A stretch of 20,119 nt of DNA, from positions 1 through 20,119 of the forward strand of contig JAVBOR010000065.1 of assembly GCA_031550325.1 (NCBI GenBank). The letters run 5' to 3'. The DNA comes from JAVBTT01 sp031550325 (lineage in GTDB: Bacteria; Bacillota; Clostridia; Oscillospirales; UBA929). Under the pieces are notes generated by a model that ran no database searches, was not told the origin of the DNA, and worked only from the letters and a program-made list of their open reading frames with translations. The position numbers were made by a program, and so were the translations under genes. This document shows, one piece after another, positions 1-6,893 of this stretch. Positions within the stretch are counted from its first letter, which is position 1; each line of letters begins with the position of its first letter.

Positions 1-435
1 CATTGTCCGATATGGGAACCATGACGGAAGTGATCGACAGCCGCGCGTTTTCAAAATTCTGCGGAGTTGATTCCAGCAATCAGGTGCCGGATGGGGATAC
101 CATCTGGCGTTTTCGGGCACTGCTTATCGCACACGGCTTGCAGGAGAAACTGTTTGCGCAGGTGGTGCAGCTTTTGAGCGAACGGGGTCTGATGCTGAAA
201 AAGGGCACGATCGTGGATTCCACGTTCCGCGGCCTCGCAAGGTCAGATCAAACGCCGGGAGCGTGAGAAATCCTCCGTCCGGGCAAAGGTCGAGCATGTG
301 TTCGCGGTGGTTAAAGGGCTCTTCGGGTATCGAAAAACACGATACCGAAGTCTGCGAAAGCAGACTGCCAAACTGCATATGGTGTTCGCGCTGGCGAACC
401 TGCTTCTGGCTGACAGGCGCTGCTTGTCGGCTTAG
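1..435 (+). pseudogene. IS5-family transposase remnant, catalytic core deleted
   Basis: Two reading frames together match the two ends of an IS5-type (DDE) transposase. Frame 3 (to about 250) gives the N-terminal part with VPDGDTIWRFRALL and then IVDSTF, the start of the catalytic domain where the first acidic residue sits. Frame 1 (from about 241 to the TAG at 433-435) gives the C-terminal signature VEHVFAVVKGLFGYRKTRYR followed by FALANLLLADRR. Everything normally found between these parts, including the rest of the DDE core, is missing, and the two parts are also out of frame. The gene starts before the window, so the true start is not seen. The element cannot make active transposase; it could only be moved in trans. 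I could not recognise terminal inverted repeats downstream of 435. Confidence 0.85.
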
Positions 436-778
436 AACAGCGTTTCGCTCGGCACTGAGCACGGGGGTATCTGCGGGCTTTCACACTTGCACCTCGTTTG
501 AGCGCTATTCTTCCGTCATGTTGTGCTTGTTGCGCGGTGTTGCCTTAGTATTTTCAGAATCAGCATTTCAAGCTGGAAATCCGGTATCCAAGCATGTATA
601 ATGGGTAAAGCGTATTGGCAGGCGTCATCGGGCCCGAATCCGGCACCAATACTCCGCGATGAAGACGGTTGCCGCGGCCTTTTTGTTTATGGGAATTGTC
701 AGCGGGAAGGGAGCCCAGCTTGAGTCCGGACGGTATGGCGTTTTGTGGGAGGCCATACCCCTGTGGGAGGCGCACCAT
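436..778. other. Intergenic stretch between the IS remnant and the response regulator
   Basis: About 340 nt with no convincing gene. The short frames here show no recognisable protein. It holds the candidate promoter at 574-602 and, just before the next gene, a local near-duplication: TGTGGGAGGCCATACC (745-760) and TGTGGGAGGCGCACCAT (762-778). The second copy carries the ribosome site used by the response regulator. The hairpin modules seen in the other intergenic regions are absent here. Confidence 0.6.
574..602 (+). promoter_or_regulatory. Putative sigma-A promoter of the response regulator
   Basis: A perfect -10 hexamer TATAAT (597-602) lies 17 nt after TGGAAA (574-579), a 4-of-6 match to TTGACA. 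The -35 lies in an imperfect 16-nt palindrome, ATTTCAAGCTGGAAAT (565-580), which could be an operator. The predicted transcript would have a long leader of about 170 nt before the start at 779. Confidence 0.45.
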
Positions 779-1480
779 ATGGATTATGAACTTTTTCAGG
801 GCCCTTTGACTGGCATCCGTGTTCTGATCGCCGACGCTGACGCAGCTGTTCGGGAGATCGTCCAGTTCAGCGTGCAGGAGGCCGGCTGGGCGTGCAGCGA
901 AGCTCGCGACGGCATCGCCGCCATCAAGCTGTTCAGGCGCCAGGCTTACAGTCTGGCTATCCTGGATGTAGAGCTTCCCGAAATCAATGGAAAAATTGTC
1001 TGCGCGCAGTTTCGCAAAACCGCGCGTATCCCGGTCATCTTTTTAAGCGTCCACAGGTCTGAGGAAAACCGCCTGGCAGCGTTCGATGCGGGCGGAAACG
1101 ACTATGTGGTCAAGCCCTTCTATCCCCGCGAGCTGATCGCCCGGGCGCGCAGCCTGATCTCCCTGACCGGGCATATGGCCGAAACGCGCCACAGGCTGGC
1201 CGTCGGGCCGCTGCGCATCGATTTGGACTCGCACCTGATCCATTTGGACGACGCGCTGCTCCAGCTCACTCCGAGAGAGTACGATCTGCTGCTGTTTTTC
1301 TGTCAAAACCCCAACAGGGCGTTTTCACGCAATCTGCTGCTGGACGCCGTGTGGGGCGAGCAGTTTATCGGCACTGACCGCACGGTGGACACCCATGTCA
1401 AAAGCCTGCGGGAAAAAATTAAGCCGTACCACAACCACATCGTCACCGTGTGGGGCTATGGCTATAAGTTCGAGGTCTAG
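779..1480 (+). CDS. OmpR/PhoB-family response regulator (orphan)
   Basis: Two-domain response regulator of 233 aa, full length for the family. The receiver domain (about 13-125) has the acidic pair region IADAD (17-21), the phospho-acceptor Asp63 in LAILDVELP, Ser90 at the switch position and Lys112 in VVKPF. The winged-helix DNA-binding domain (about 140-233) has LTPREYDLLLFF, the recognition-helix region DRTVDTHVKSLREKI and the C-terminal wing TVWGYGYKFEV. I chose ATG 779 because GGGAGG (765-770) lies 8 nt upstream and the receiver fold begins soon after; the frame is open further upstream to 659. No histidine kinase is encoded next to it, so its partner must be elsewhere. A module A hairpin begins 3 nt after the stop. 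Family certain; regulon unknown. Confidence 0.92.
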   Translation: MDYELFQGPLTGIRVLIADADAAVREIVQFSVQEAGWACSEARDGIAAIKLFRRQAYSLAILDVELPEINGKIVCAQFRKTARIPVIFLSVHRSEENRLAAFDAGGNDYVVKPFYPRELIARARSLISLTGHMAETRHRLAVGPLRIDLDSHLIHLDDALLQLTPREYDLLLFFCQNPNRAFSRNLLLDAVWGEQFIGTDRTVDTHVKSLREKIKPYHNHIVTVWGYGYKFEV

Positions 1481-1706
1481 GACTGTCAAAGAACTGCGGT
1501 TCTCTGACAAAGCGGGGGGTAGGAGCGCGTCTTTGCGAAGACGCGCAAAGAATGACGTTCCCGGAATGAATCCGTGAAAGTCATTTAGTTTGGTGCCTCG
1601 CGCCAAACCGGTCCGGCAAGGACAAGCCGCTAAAGGCGTCAGGCTCAGCGTGGCGTTACACAAAGGAGCGAGGGAGACGACTTAGTCTACAGTCTGGGGG
1701 TGCCGC
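1481..1706. repeat. Composite hairpin-repeat region (modules A-B-C and a D half-site)
   Basis: The whole gap is built from modules found elsewhere in the window. In order: module A hairpin (1484-1509, one mismatch), linker AAAGCGGGGGGTAGGA, module B hairpin (1525-1546, 9-bp arms and 4-nt loop), module C hairpin (1558-1578, TTCCCGGA/TCCGTGAA), an imperfect GTTTGG/CCAAAC hairpin (about 1587-1608), a block GGCGTCAGGCTCAGCGTGG (1635-1653) that recurs inverted near 11468-11486, and a D half-site GTCTACAGTCTGGGGG (1685-1700). The A-linker-B-C order is the same, on the other strand, in the region downstream of hydA. Confidence 0.85.
1484..1509 (+). repeat. Module A hairpin after the response regulator
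   Basis: TGTCAAAGAAC and GTTCTCTGACA form an 11-bp stem with one mismatch and a 4-nt loop, starting 3 nt after the stop of the upstream gene. No U-tract follows, so intrinsic termination by this hairpin alone is doubtful; protection of the 3' end is another possibility (inference). Confidence 0.8.
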
Positions 1707-1707
1707 T

Positions 1708-3237
1708 TTGCGGAAAAAGTTAATGCTCACCACTAAAGAAGCGCTTTCGGCAGTGCTGCCGATCACCGTCATCGTGTTTTTGATCAGCGTGATCATCTCT
1801 CCCATGCCGGTCGGCACCCTTGTGCTGTTTTTGTTTGGCGCCATCCTGCTCATCTTTGGCATGGGGCTGTTCACCATGGGCGCTGACATGGCGCTCATGC
1901 CCATGGGCGAGGACATCGGCGTCACGATGACCAAAACCAAGAACATCCTGCTTGTCATTGCAGTGAGCTTTACCATGGGCGTCATCATCACGATTGCCGA
2001 GCCGGACCTACAGGTTCTCGCACAGCTTGTGCCGGGTGTTCCCAACCTCACGCTGATCCTGACCGTGTCGGTGGGCGTCGGTATTTTTCTTCTGCTGGCC
2101 ATCATCCGCATTTTGTTCCGCATCAGCATCTCGAAGATTTTGATTGTCTGCTATGCGCTCGTGCTCATCCTGTCGGCGTTCGCCCCGAACAACTTTGTCT
2201 CCGTCGCTTTCGACTCGGGCGGCGTGACCACAGGGCCCATCACCGTGCCTTTTATCATGGCCATGGGGCTTGGTCTGGCGTCCATCCGCGGCGACAGGGA
2301 GACCTTTGAGGACAGCTTCGGGCTGGTCGCGTTGTGCAGCATCGGGCCCATTTTGGCCGTGCTGATTCTCGGCATCTGTTTTCACCCCGAATCGATGGAG
2401 TACACGATGCCGGTCATCCCCTCAATTGTCAGCTCACGCGATGTGACGCTGGAGTTTGTGCGTGAGCTTCCCCACTATTTTGCCGAGGTCGCGTTCAGCG
2501 TCTGGCCCGTTCTGGCTGTGCTTGCGCTGTTTCAGCTCATTTCACGCCGCTATCGCTGGCGGCAGCTCGTGCGGCTTTTTATAGGGCTGATCTACACCTT
2601 TATCGGGCTTGTTTTGTTTCTCACCGGGGTCAACGTCGGCTTCATCCCCGTAGGCCAGATCATCGGCGCCGACATCGGCGCCTCGACTCTGAAGTGGCTG
2701 CTTATCCCCATCGGCGCCGTGTTCGGCTATTTTATCGTCGCCGCCGAACCCGCTGTCCACGTGCTTAGGCGGCAGGTCGAGGAGGTTTCAGAGGGTGCGA
2801 TTCCGGGCAGGGTTGTGCAGATGTATCTCTCCGTGGGCGTGGCAGCCTCGCTGGCCATCTCCATGCTGCGCGTGCTGACCGGTATCTCCATTTACTTCTT
2901 TTTGGTGCCGGGATATGTCATCGCGATTGTGCTCACCTTCTTTACGCCGAAGATTTTCACGGGCATCGCCTTTGACTCGGGCGGCGTGGTCAGCGGCCCG
3001 ATGACCTCAACATTTTTACTGCCCTTCGCGATCGGCGCGTGCGTCAACCCCGACAACATCATGACCGATGCGTTCGGCCTGATTGCCATGGTCGCCATGA
3101 CGCCGCTGATCGCCCTGCAGCTGATGGGGCTCGTCTACGGGCGCGAAATGGGCAAAGCGCGGCTGTCCGGGCCTGTCGAGGATCTGAGCGACGAGATCGT
3201 TGAGTATGAGGAGGACGTTTTCGATGATGGACCCTAA
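1708..3237 (+). CDS. DUF1538-family multipass membrane protein (predicted transporter)
   Basis: Very hydrophobic 509-aa protein made of two homologous halves, matching the tandem DUF1538 architecture. The duplication is plain: AFDSGGVTTGPIT (from residue 167) against AFDSGGVVSGPMT (from residue 421), each followed by a DAFGL/DSFGL motif, and IAEPDLQVL against AAEPAVHVL earlier in each half. About a dozen hydrophobic helices are visible; the last 30 residues are acidic and presumably cytoplasmic. The substrate is unknown. The start is uncertain: TTG 1708 has GGGGG (1696-1700) 7 nt upstream, while ATG 1723 lacks a clear ribosome site. The candidate site lies in a repeat module. The stop overlaps the start of the PII-like gene by 14 nt, so the two are very likely translationally coupled and work together. 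Confidence 0.9.
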   Translation: MRKKLMLTTKEALSAVLPITVIVFLISVIISPMPVGTLVLFLFGAILLIFGMGLFTMGADMALMPMGEDIGVTMTKTKNILLVIAVSFTMGVIITIAEPDLQVLAQLVPGVPNLTLILTVSVGVGIFLLLAIIRILFRISISKILIVCYALVLILSAFAPNNFVSVAFDSGGVTTGPITVPFIMAMGLGLASIRGDRETFEDSFGLVALCSIGPILAVLILGICFHPESMEYTMPVIPSIVSSRDVTLEFVRELPHYFAEVAFSVWPVLAVLALFQLISRRYRWRQLVRLFIGLIYTFIGLVLFLTGVNVGFIPVGQIIGADIGASTLKWLLIPIGAVFGYFIVAAEPAVHVLRRQVEEVSEGAIPGRVVQMYLSVGVAASLAISMLRVLTGISIYFFLVPGYVIAIVLTFFTPKIFTGIAFDSGGVVSGPMTSTFLLPFAIGACVNPDNIMTDAFGLIAMVAMTPLIALQLMGLVYGREMGKARLSGPVEDLSDEIVEYEEDVFDDGP

Positions 3238-3928
3238 TCAATGTGTTCATATGGCGCCCAAACTGTTGGTGGTCATCACCGACTGGGACAACGTGGGCCG
3301 CGTGGAGACCATATACCGTGAAAAACATGTTTTTTTTCACTATGTCGCCACCGCGATGGGCACCGCGAGTTCGGAGGTTCTCAAGGCGTTTGGCCTGAGC
3401 GGCACACGCAAGGCCGTTTGTATGTGCATTGAACCCGCCGCACGCGTCAAGCCGCTGATCACCGCGATGATCGAGCGGTTCGAGTTCACACGGCCGGGCA
3501 ACGGCATCGCCTTCATCATCCCGATTTCGGGCATCAGCGCGACAGTGTCGGGCGTGCTCGACAAACAAGAAAGGCTGGCGGACCTTATGGATAAAGAAGT
3601 TGAGAAGCCTCTCGAGCATCAGCGCCACGAGCTTGTGGTCGCGGTGATCAATCAGGGGTACAGCGAAACCCTGATGAGTGCCGCCCGGGCGGCGGGCGCG
3701 CGCGGAGGCACCATTATTCACGCGCGGCAGTCCGGCATCGAGGAGACCGTGAAATTTTTTGGCATCTCACTGCAGGCCGAGAAAGAGCTTGTGGCCATTC
3801 TGATCCAGCACGGCCAAAAAAGGGAGCTCATGCAGGCGATTAGCCGGGCCTGCGGCATGCGCACCGAGGCGCAGGGTATTGTCATTTCGCTGCCCGTCGA
3901 GGCTTGCGCGGGCATTGATATGCCATAA
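3224..3928 (+). CDS. Tandem PII-like signalling protein
   Basis: 234-aa protein with two PII-like ferredoxin-fold domains in one chain, roughly residues 12-105 (LLVVITDWDNVGRVETIYRE) and 136-226 (ELVVAVINQGYSETLMSAAR, then GARGGTIIHARQSG). Canonical PII proteins are single domains of about 112 aa, so this is a fused pair. The second half is nearer the usual PII pattern; the first has a divergent loop without an obvious uridylylation tyrosine motif. ATG 3224 is chosen because GAGGAGG (3208-3214) lies 9 nt upstream, within the end of the DUF1538 gene; TTG 3200 is open but has no site. PII proteins sense nucleotides and bind membrane transporters (AmtB is the classic case), so regulation of the DUF1538 protein is the natural inference. 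It is not shown here. Confidence 0.87.
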   Translation: MMDPNQCVHMAPKLLVVITDWDNVGRVETIYREKHVFFHYVATAMGTASSEVLKAFGLSGTRKAVCMCIEPAARVKPLITAMIERFEFTRPGNGIAFIIPISGISATVSGVLDKQERLADLMDKEVEKPLEHQRHELVVAVINQGYSETLMSAARAAGARGGTIIHARQSGIEETVKFFGISLQAEKELVAILIQHGQKRELMQAISRACGMRTEAQGIVISLPVEACAGIDMP

Positions 3929-3935
3929 TAATTGC

Positions 3936-3962
3936 TGTCAAAGAACCTTCGGTTCTTTGACA
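3936..3962 (+). repeat. Module A hairpin between convergent genes
   Basis: A perfect 12-bp stem, TGTCAAAGAACC and GGTTCTTTGACA, with a TTC loop. It starts 7 nt after the PII-like stop and is followed by AAAGCGGGGG. It lies between this gene and the convergent acetyltransferase (stop at 3978), so it may serve as a 3' end structure for both. Confidence 0.85.
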
Positions 3963-3977
3963 AAGCGGGGGCTTTAT

Positions 3978-4757
3978 TCATTCTTTGGCGCTCAGCGCAA
4001 ACGCCGTCAGCGTGTACGGTTTTGACTTTTCAAACCCCAGCGAACCGGCCAAGCGTATCGAGCCCTCGTTGTCGTCGGCGCAGTCCCATCGCGGCTGCAG
4101 GCCTGACGCCAGACAGCGCGCGATGAAAACCCGGCAGAGGCTCCCGGCAAACCCCTTGCCGCGGTGCTCCTCGTCGGTCTGAATGTCAATTTCAGCGGCC
4201 GCGTCACTCACGCCCGCGCTGATGACCAGGCTGACCGGCCGGCCGGCGGACTCGACACAGTAGCCGAAGCCCCGCTCTAAAAAGCGATCGGGCGTGTCCC
4301 AGAAGCCGCCGTCGGGATAGTACTTTGCAAAAATTTTCTCTGCGTTGTCCGGCCCGATCTCGCGGATGTCACAGGGAGGGGCGGCGCGGGCGCTCTCAAA
4401 ACGCTCGCGGCTGAACGAAAACCGCCAGCGGGTAAATGCTTTGGATCTGCAGGAAAAACGCAGCGCTATCCGCTCTTTCCAAAACTCGGCCATCTCAAAC
4501 CAGAGATAGGTTCCGGCTCCGCTGTCCTCCAGCGCGCCGACGACCTCCTCCTCAAAGGCGTCATGCAGGCCCTCGCCCATCAGGTACACCCACTTCAGGC
4601 GGCTGATGACCAGCGCGGCGCGCGGCGAAAGGAAGCTGTCTATGTAGACGCTTCCCCCCAGATCGCCCTGCAGCACCGACTCCAGCAGCATCGCCCGCTC
4701 GTCGGGCCGCGGCAAAAGCGCGCCGGCGCGGGAAAACTGCCCGTTAGCAAGCTTCAT
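3978..4757 (-). CDS. GNAT-family N-acetyltransferase
   Basis: 259-aa protein whose C-terminal part carries the acetyl-CoA binding fold: motif A is EIDIQTDEEHRGKGFAGSLC (from residue 189, pyrophosphate loop RGKGFAG at about 199-205), followed by RWDCADDNEGSIRLAGSLGF typical of motif B. The N-terminal half is less conserved; overall length and layout resemble the GNAT_acetyltran family that includes ZmaR-like resistance enzymes. The substrate cannot be told. The ATG at 4755-4757 overlaps the stop of the upstream AraC-type gene (ATGA), and it has its own AAGGAG site 7 nt upstream (4765-4770), so it is the second gene of a two-gene operon. Confidence 0.85.
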   Translation of the reverse strand: MKLANGQFSRAGALLPRPDERAMLLESVLQGDLGGSVYIDSFLSPRAALVISRLKWVYLMGEGLHDAFEEEVVGALEDSGAGTYLWFEMAEFWKERIALRFSCRSKAFTRWRFSFSRERFESARAAPPCDIREIGPDNAEKIFAKYYPDGGFWDTPDRFLERGFGYCVESAGRPVSLVISAGVSDAAAEIDIQTDEEHRGKGFAGSLCRVFIARCLASGLQPRWDCADDNEGSIRLAGSLGFEKSKPYTLTAFALSAKE

Positions 4758-5638
4758 GGAAGAACTCCTTTCAAAGACTCCCGTCCGTGCAGCAGCCCTT
4801 TCCGCTCAACCTCCAGGGAGGTTCCGCGTTCGTCAACCGTCCTGGCCTGCAAAAACTGCGTGGGGGTCATGCCGAAGCATCGCTTGAAACAGCGGTAAAA
4901 GGTGCGCATGCTGTCAAACCCCGCGTTCATGGCCACAGTGGTGCAGGAGGAGCCCTCCTCCAGGAGTGCGCTGGCCGCCGCGCGCGAACGCAGCGCGCCC
5001 AGATACTCGGGAATGCTGCACCCGACATTTTCGTTAAAGGCGTGTGAAATCCTGCTCTCGCTGTAGCCAAACTCCAGCGCCAGCCGGGACAGCGAAACCG
5101 GCTGCCTGTAATGCTTATGCAGGTAATCCAGTACGTCGCGCACCTGACCATGGCGGCCGCCGCGCGCGTCGCTGGCCAGCGGGATCAGTTCCAGCAGCAG
5201 GCCCAAAATGGTGTAGATCTGCCCCCGCACCACATAGGACTCGCCCTTATCGTCCGATCTGCCGGCCAAAAGCCGCATCGACCGGACGATTTCGCGCGTA
5301 TGCGGGCCCTCGTGCAGCAGCATCTCTGAAAAGCGCCTTCCGGTCATCTGCCGTTGAAACGCCTGGATATAGTCCAACGGAATGATCAGCACGACGCCCA
5401 CAAGCTCAGGCGGCGCGACAAAGCGGTGCACTGCATAGCTGGGCACCACCAAAAGCTCCCCCGCGCCGACCGTCACCGCCCGGCCGTCCACGAGCGCCTC
5501 AAGCGTTTCGGTCTGCACATAGTTGAGCTCCAGCGCGCTGTGAAAGTGCGGCGCGCAGGTGTTGCCGCTTGTGTGCCAGCACGTGGGGTAGTGGATATCG
5601 TCTCTTGTGCGCTCATATGTCCCCGGCCCGTTCAGCAT
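4754..5638 (-). CDS. AraC-family transcriptional regulator with cupin sensor domain
   Basis: 294-aa regulator. The N-terminal half is a cupin-like sugar-sensor domain (HFHSALELNYVQTETLEALV, then VGAGELLVVPSYAVHRF). The C-terminal domain (about 162-264) has two helix-turn-helix motifs, SLSRLALEFGYSESRISHAF and TTVAMNAGFDSMRTFYRCFK, ending in the family signature FGMTPTQFLQ; some 30 extra residues follow. I start it at ATG 5638, with GGAGG 9 nt upstream. The frame stays open as far as 6733, but that is the antisense of the oxidoreductase gene and is not real coding. It is divergent from the oxidoreductase/isomerase operon through overlapping promoters, so that operon is its likely target. Its own downstream gene is the acetyltransferase. 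Confidence 0.92.
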   Translation of the reverse strand: MLNGPGTYERTRDDIHYPTCWHTSGNTCAPHFHSALELNYVQTETLEALVDGRAVTVGAGELLVVPSYAVHRFVAPPELVGVVLIIPLDYIQAFQRQMTGRRFSEMLLHEGPHTREIVRSMRLLAGRSDDKGESYVVRGQIYTILGLLLELIPLASDARGGRHGQVRDVLDYLHKHYRQPVSLSRLALEFGYSESRISHAFNENVGCSIPEYLGALRSRAAASALLEEGSSCTTVAMNAGFDSMRTFYRCFKRCFGMTPTQFLQARTVDERGTSLEVERKGLLHGRESLKGVLP

Positions 5639-5698
5639 ATCCCCGGCCCTCCCGATCAAAACACAGCGATTTTTGGCACAACGTTGACAAGCTATGGC

Positions 5699-5727
5699 TT
5701 GCAATCCCCGCCGAAACTCATTATACT
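5699..5727 (+). promoter_or_regulatory. Putative promoter of the oxidoreductase/isomerase operon
   Basis: TTGCAA (5699-5704) and TATACT (5722-5727) are separated by exactly 17 nt, each a 5-of-6 match to the sigma-A hexamers. Upstream lies CAACGTTG, a perfect 8-bp palindrome (5680-5687), and TTGACAAG at 5684-5691, repeated directly at 5742-5749. Such direct repeats suit AraC-type binding, but this is inference. Confidence 0.6.
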
Positions 5728-5748
5728 GAATAAGGCTTCCCTTGACAA
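5720..5748 (-). promoter_or_regulatory. Putative promoter of the AraC-type gene, overlapping the divergent promoter
   Basis: Read on the minus strand, TTGTCA (5748-5743) and TATAAT (5725-5720) are 17 nt apart, a near-consensus sigma-A promoter. Its -10 shares four base pairs (5722-5725) with the -10 of the plus-strand promoter, so both cannot be occupied by polymerase together. Confidence 0.6.
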
Positions 5749-5797
5749 GATCAACCTGGATTTCCCGTACATCATGAAGGAAAAGGAGCAACAAAAT

Positions 5798-6874
5798 ATG
5801 AGTAAACTCAAAGTCGGCATCATCGGTTGCGGCGGAATTGCCAACCAAAAACATTTGCCCTCCATTCAAGAGGTTGGCATGGCGGACATTGTGGCGTTTT
5901 GTGATATTATCCCCGAGCGCGCGCAGCGGGCGGCGGCAAAGTATGGCACACCGGACGCAAAGGTTTTCTCTGACTATAAGGCTCTTTTGCTGGAACCCCT
6001 CGACGCCGTCTATGTGTGCACACCCAACCGGAGCCACAGCGAGATCACCGTAGCTGCGCTGCACTCCGGCAAACACGTGCTGTGCGAGAAGCCCATGGCC
6101 ATCAACCACACCGAGGCCATGAAGATGTGCAACGCTGCCAAGGAGACCGGAAAACTTCTGACCATCGGCTATCAGAACAGATACCGCCCGGACAGCCTCT
6201 ACTTGAAAAAGGAATGCGACGGCGGCGTGCTGGGCGACATCTACTATGCGCGCGCCAAGGCCATCAGACGGCGCGGCGTGCCCACCTGGGGCGTGTTTCT
6301 CAACGAATACGAACAGGGCGGCGGCCCGCTGATTGACATCGGCACGCACGCGCTTGACCTGACGCTCTGGCTGATGAACAACTACAAGCCCAAATCTGTC
6401 GTTGGCACGACCTATCATAAGCTCAACGGCGAGAAAGAGCCAGCCAACCCCTTTGGCCCTTGGGATTCGGCAGCCTTCACCGTGGAGGACAGTTCTTTTG
6501 GGTTCATCGTCATGGAAGACGGCGCCACCATTAACCTTGAAGCCAGCTGGGCGCTGAACTCGCTGGACGTCAACGAGGCCAAGACCGTGCTGTGCGGCAC
6601 CAAGGCCGGTGCCGACATGAACGACGGGCTTGTCATCAACGGCACCCGCCATGACAAAATGTATACGATGCGCCCCGAACTGGACGACGGAGAGATTGCG
6701 TTCTACGCAGGCCTCCAGAGCGACAAGCCGCAAATCGTCGAGCAGCGCATCTTCCTAAACGCCGTCGCGGGCAAGGGCGAGCTCGTGGTTTTGCCCGAGC
6801 AGGCAGCCGCAGTCACGCAGATTCTGGACGCGATCTATCTGTCCGCCAAAGAGGGCCGTCAGATTCTTCTGTAA
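5798..6874 (+). CDS. Gfo/Idh/MocA-family NAD(P)-dependent oxidoreductase
   Basis: 358-aa sugar or cyclitol dehydrogenase-type enzyme. The N-terminal Rossmann fold has VGIIGCGGIANQKHLPSIQ (GCGGIA at 10-15). CEKPMAI follows, with the conserved Lys98 of the EKP motif. The C-terminal domain has GGGPLIDIGTHALDLTLWLM, where Asp180 and His184 are the usual catalytic positions. These enzymes oxidise a ring hydroxyl, or reduce a keto group, of sugars, inositols and glycosides using a bound or exchangeable nicotinamide cofactor. ATG 5798 is chosen because GGAG (5785-5788) lies 9 nt upstream; an in-frame ATG at 5774 and open frame beyond lack support. First gene of a three-gene operon with two isomerase-like genes. 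The exact substrate is unknown. Confidence 0.93.
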   Translation: MSKLKVGIIGCGGIANQKHLPSIQEVGMADIVAFCDIIPERAQRAAAKYGTPDAKVFSDYKALLLEPLDAVYVCTPNRSHSEITVAALHSGKHVLCEKPMAINHTEAMKMCNAAKETGKLLTIGYQNRYRPDSLYLKKECDGGVLGDIYYARAKAIRRRGVPTWGVFLNEYEQGGGPLIDIGTHALDLTLWLMNNYKPKSVVGTTYHKLNGEKEPANPFGPWDSAAFTVEDSSFGFIVMEDGATINLEASWALNSLDVNEAKTVLCGTKAGADMNDGLVINGTRHDKMYTMRPELDDGEIAFYAGLQSDKPQIVEQRIFLNAVAGKGELVVLPEQAAAVTQILDAIYLSAKEGRQILL

Positions 6875-6893
6875 ACAGAGAAGGAGGCGCGTT

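Noticed and set aside
263..601. Separate 112-codon ORF overlapping the transposase remnant
   Set aside because: The C-terminal transposase signature lies in another frame over the same bases; this frame is its shadow and has no recognisable product.
5354..5797. Upstream extension of the oxidoreductase frame from 5354
   Set aside because: It is antisense to the AraC-type gene and crosses the divergent promoter region; the Rossmann fold begins right after ATG 5798, which has its own ribosome site.
5639..6733. Extension of the AraC-type frame upstream to 6733 (659 codons in all)
   Set aside because: The extra part is antisense to the oxidoreductase gene. The regulator's fold, ribosome site and promoter all support a start at 5638.
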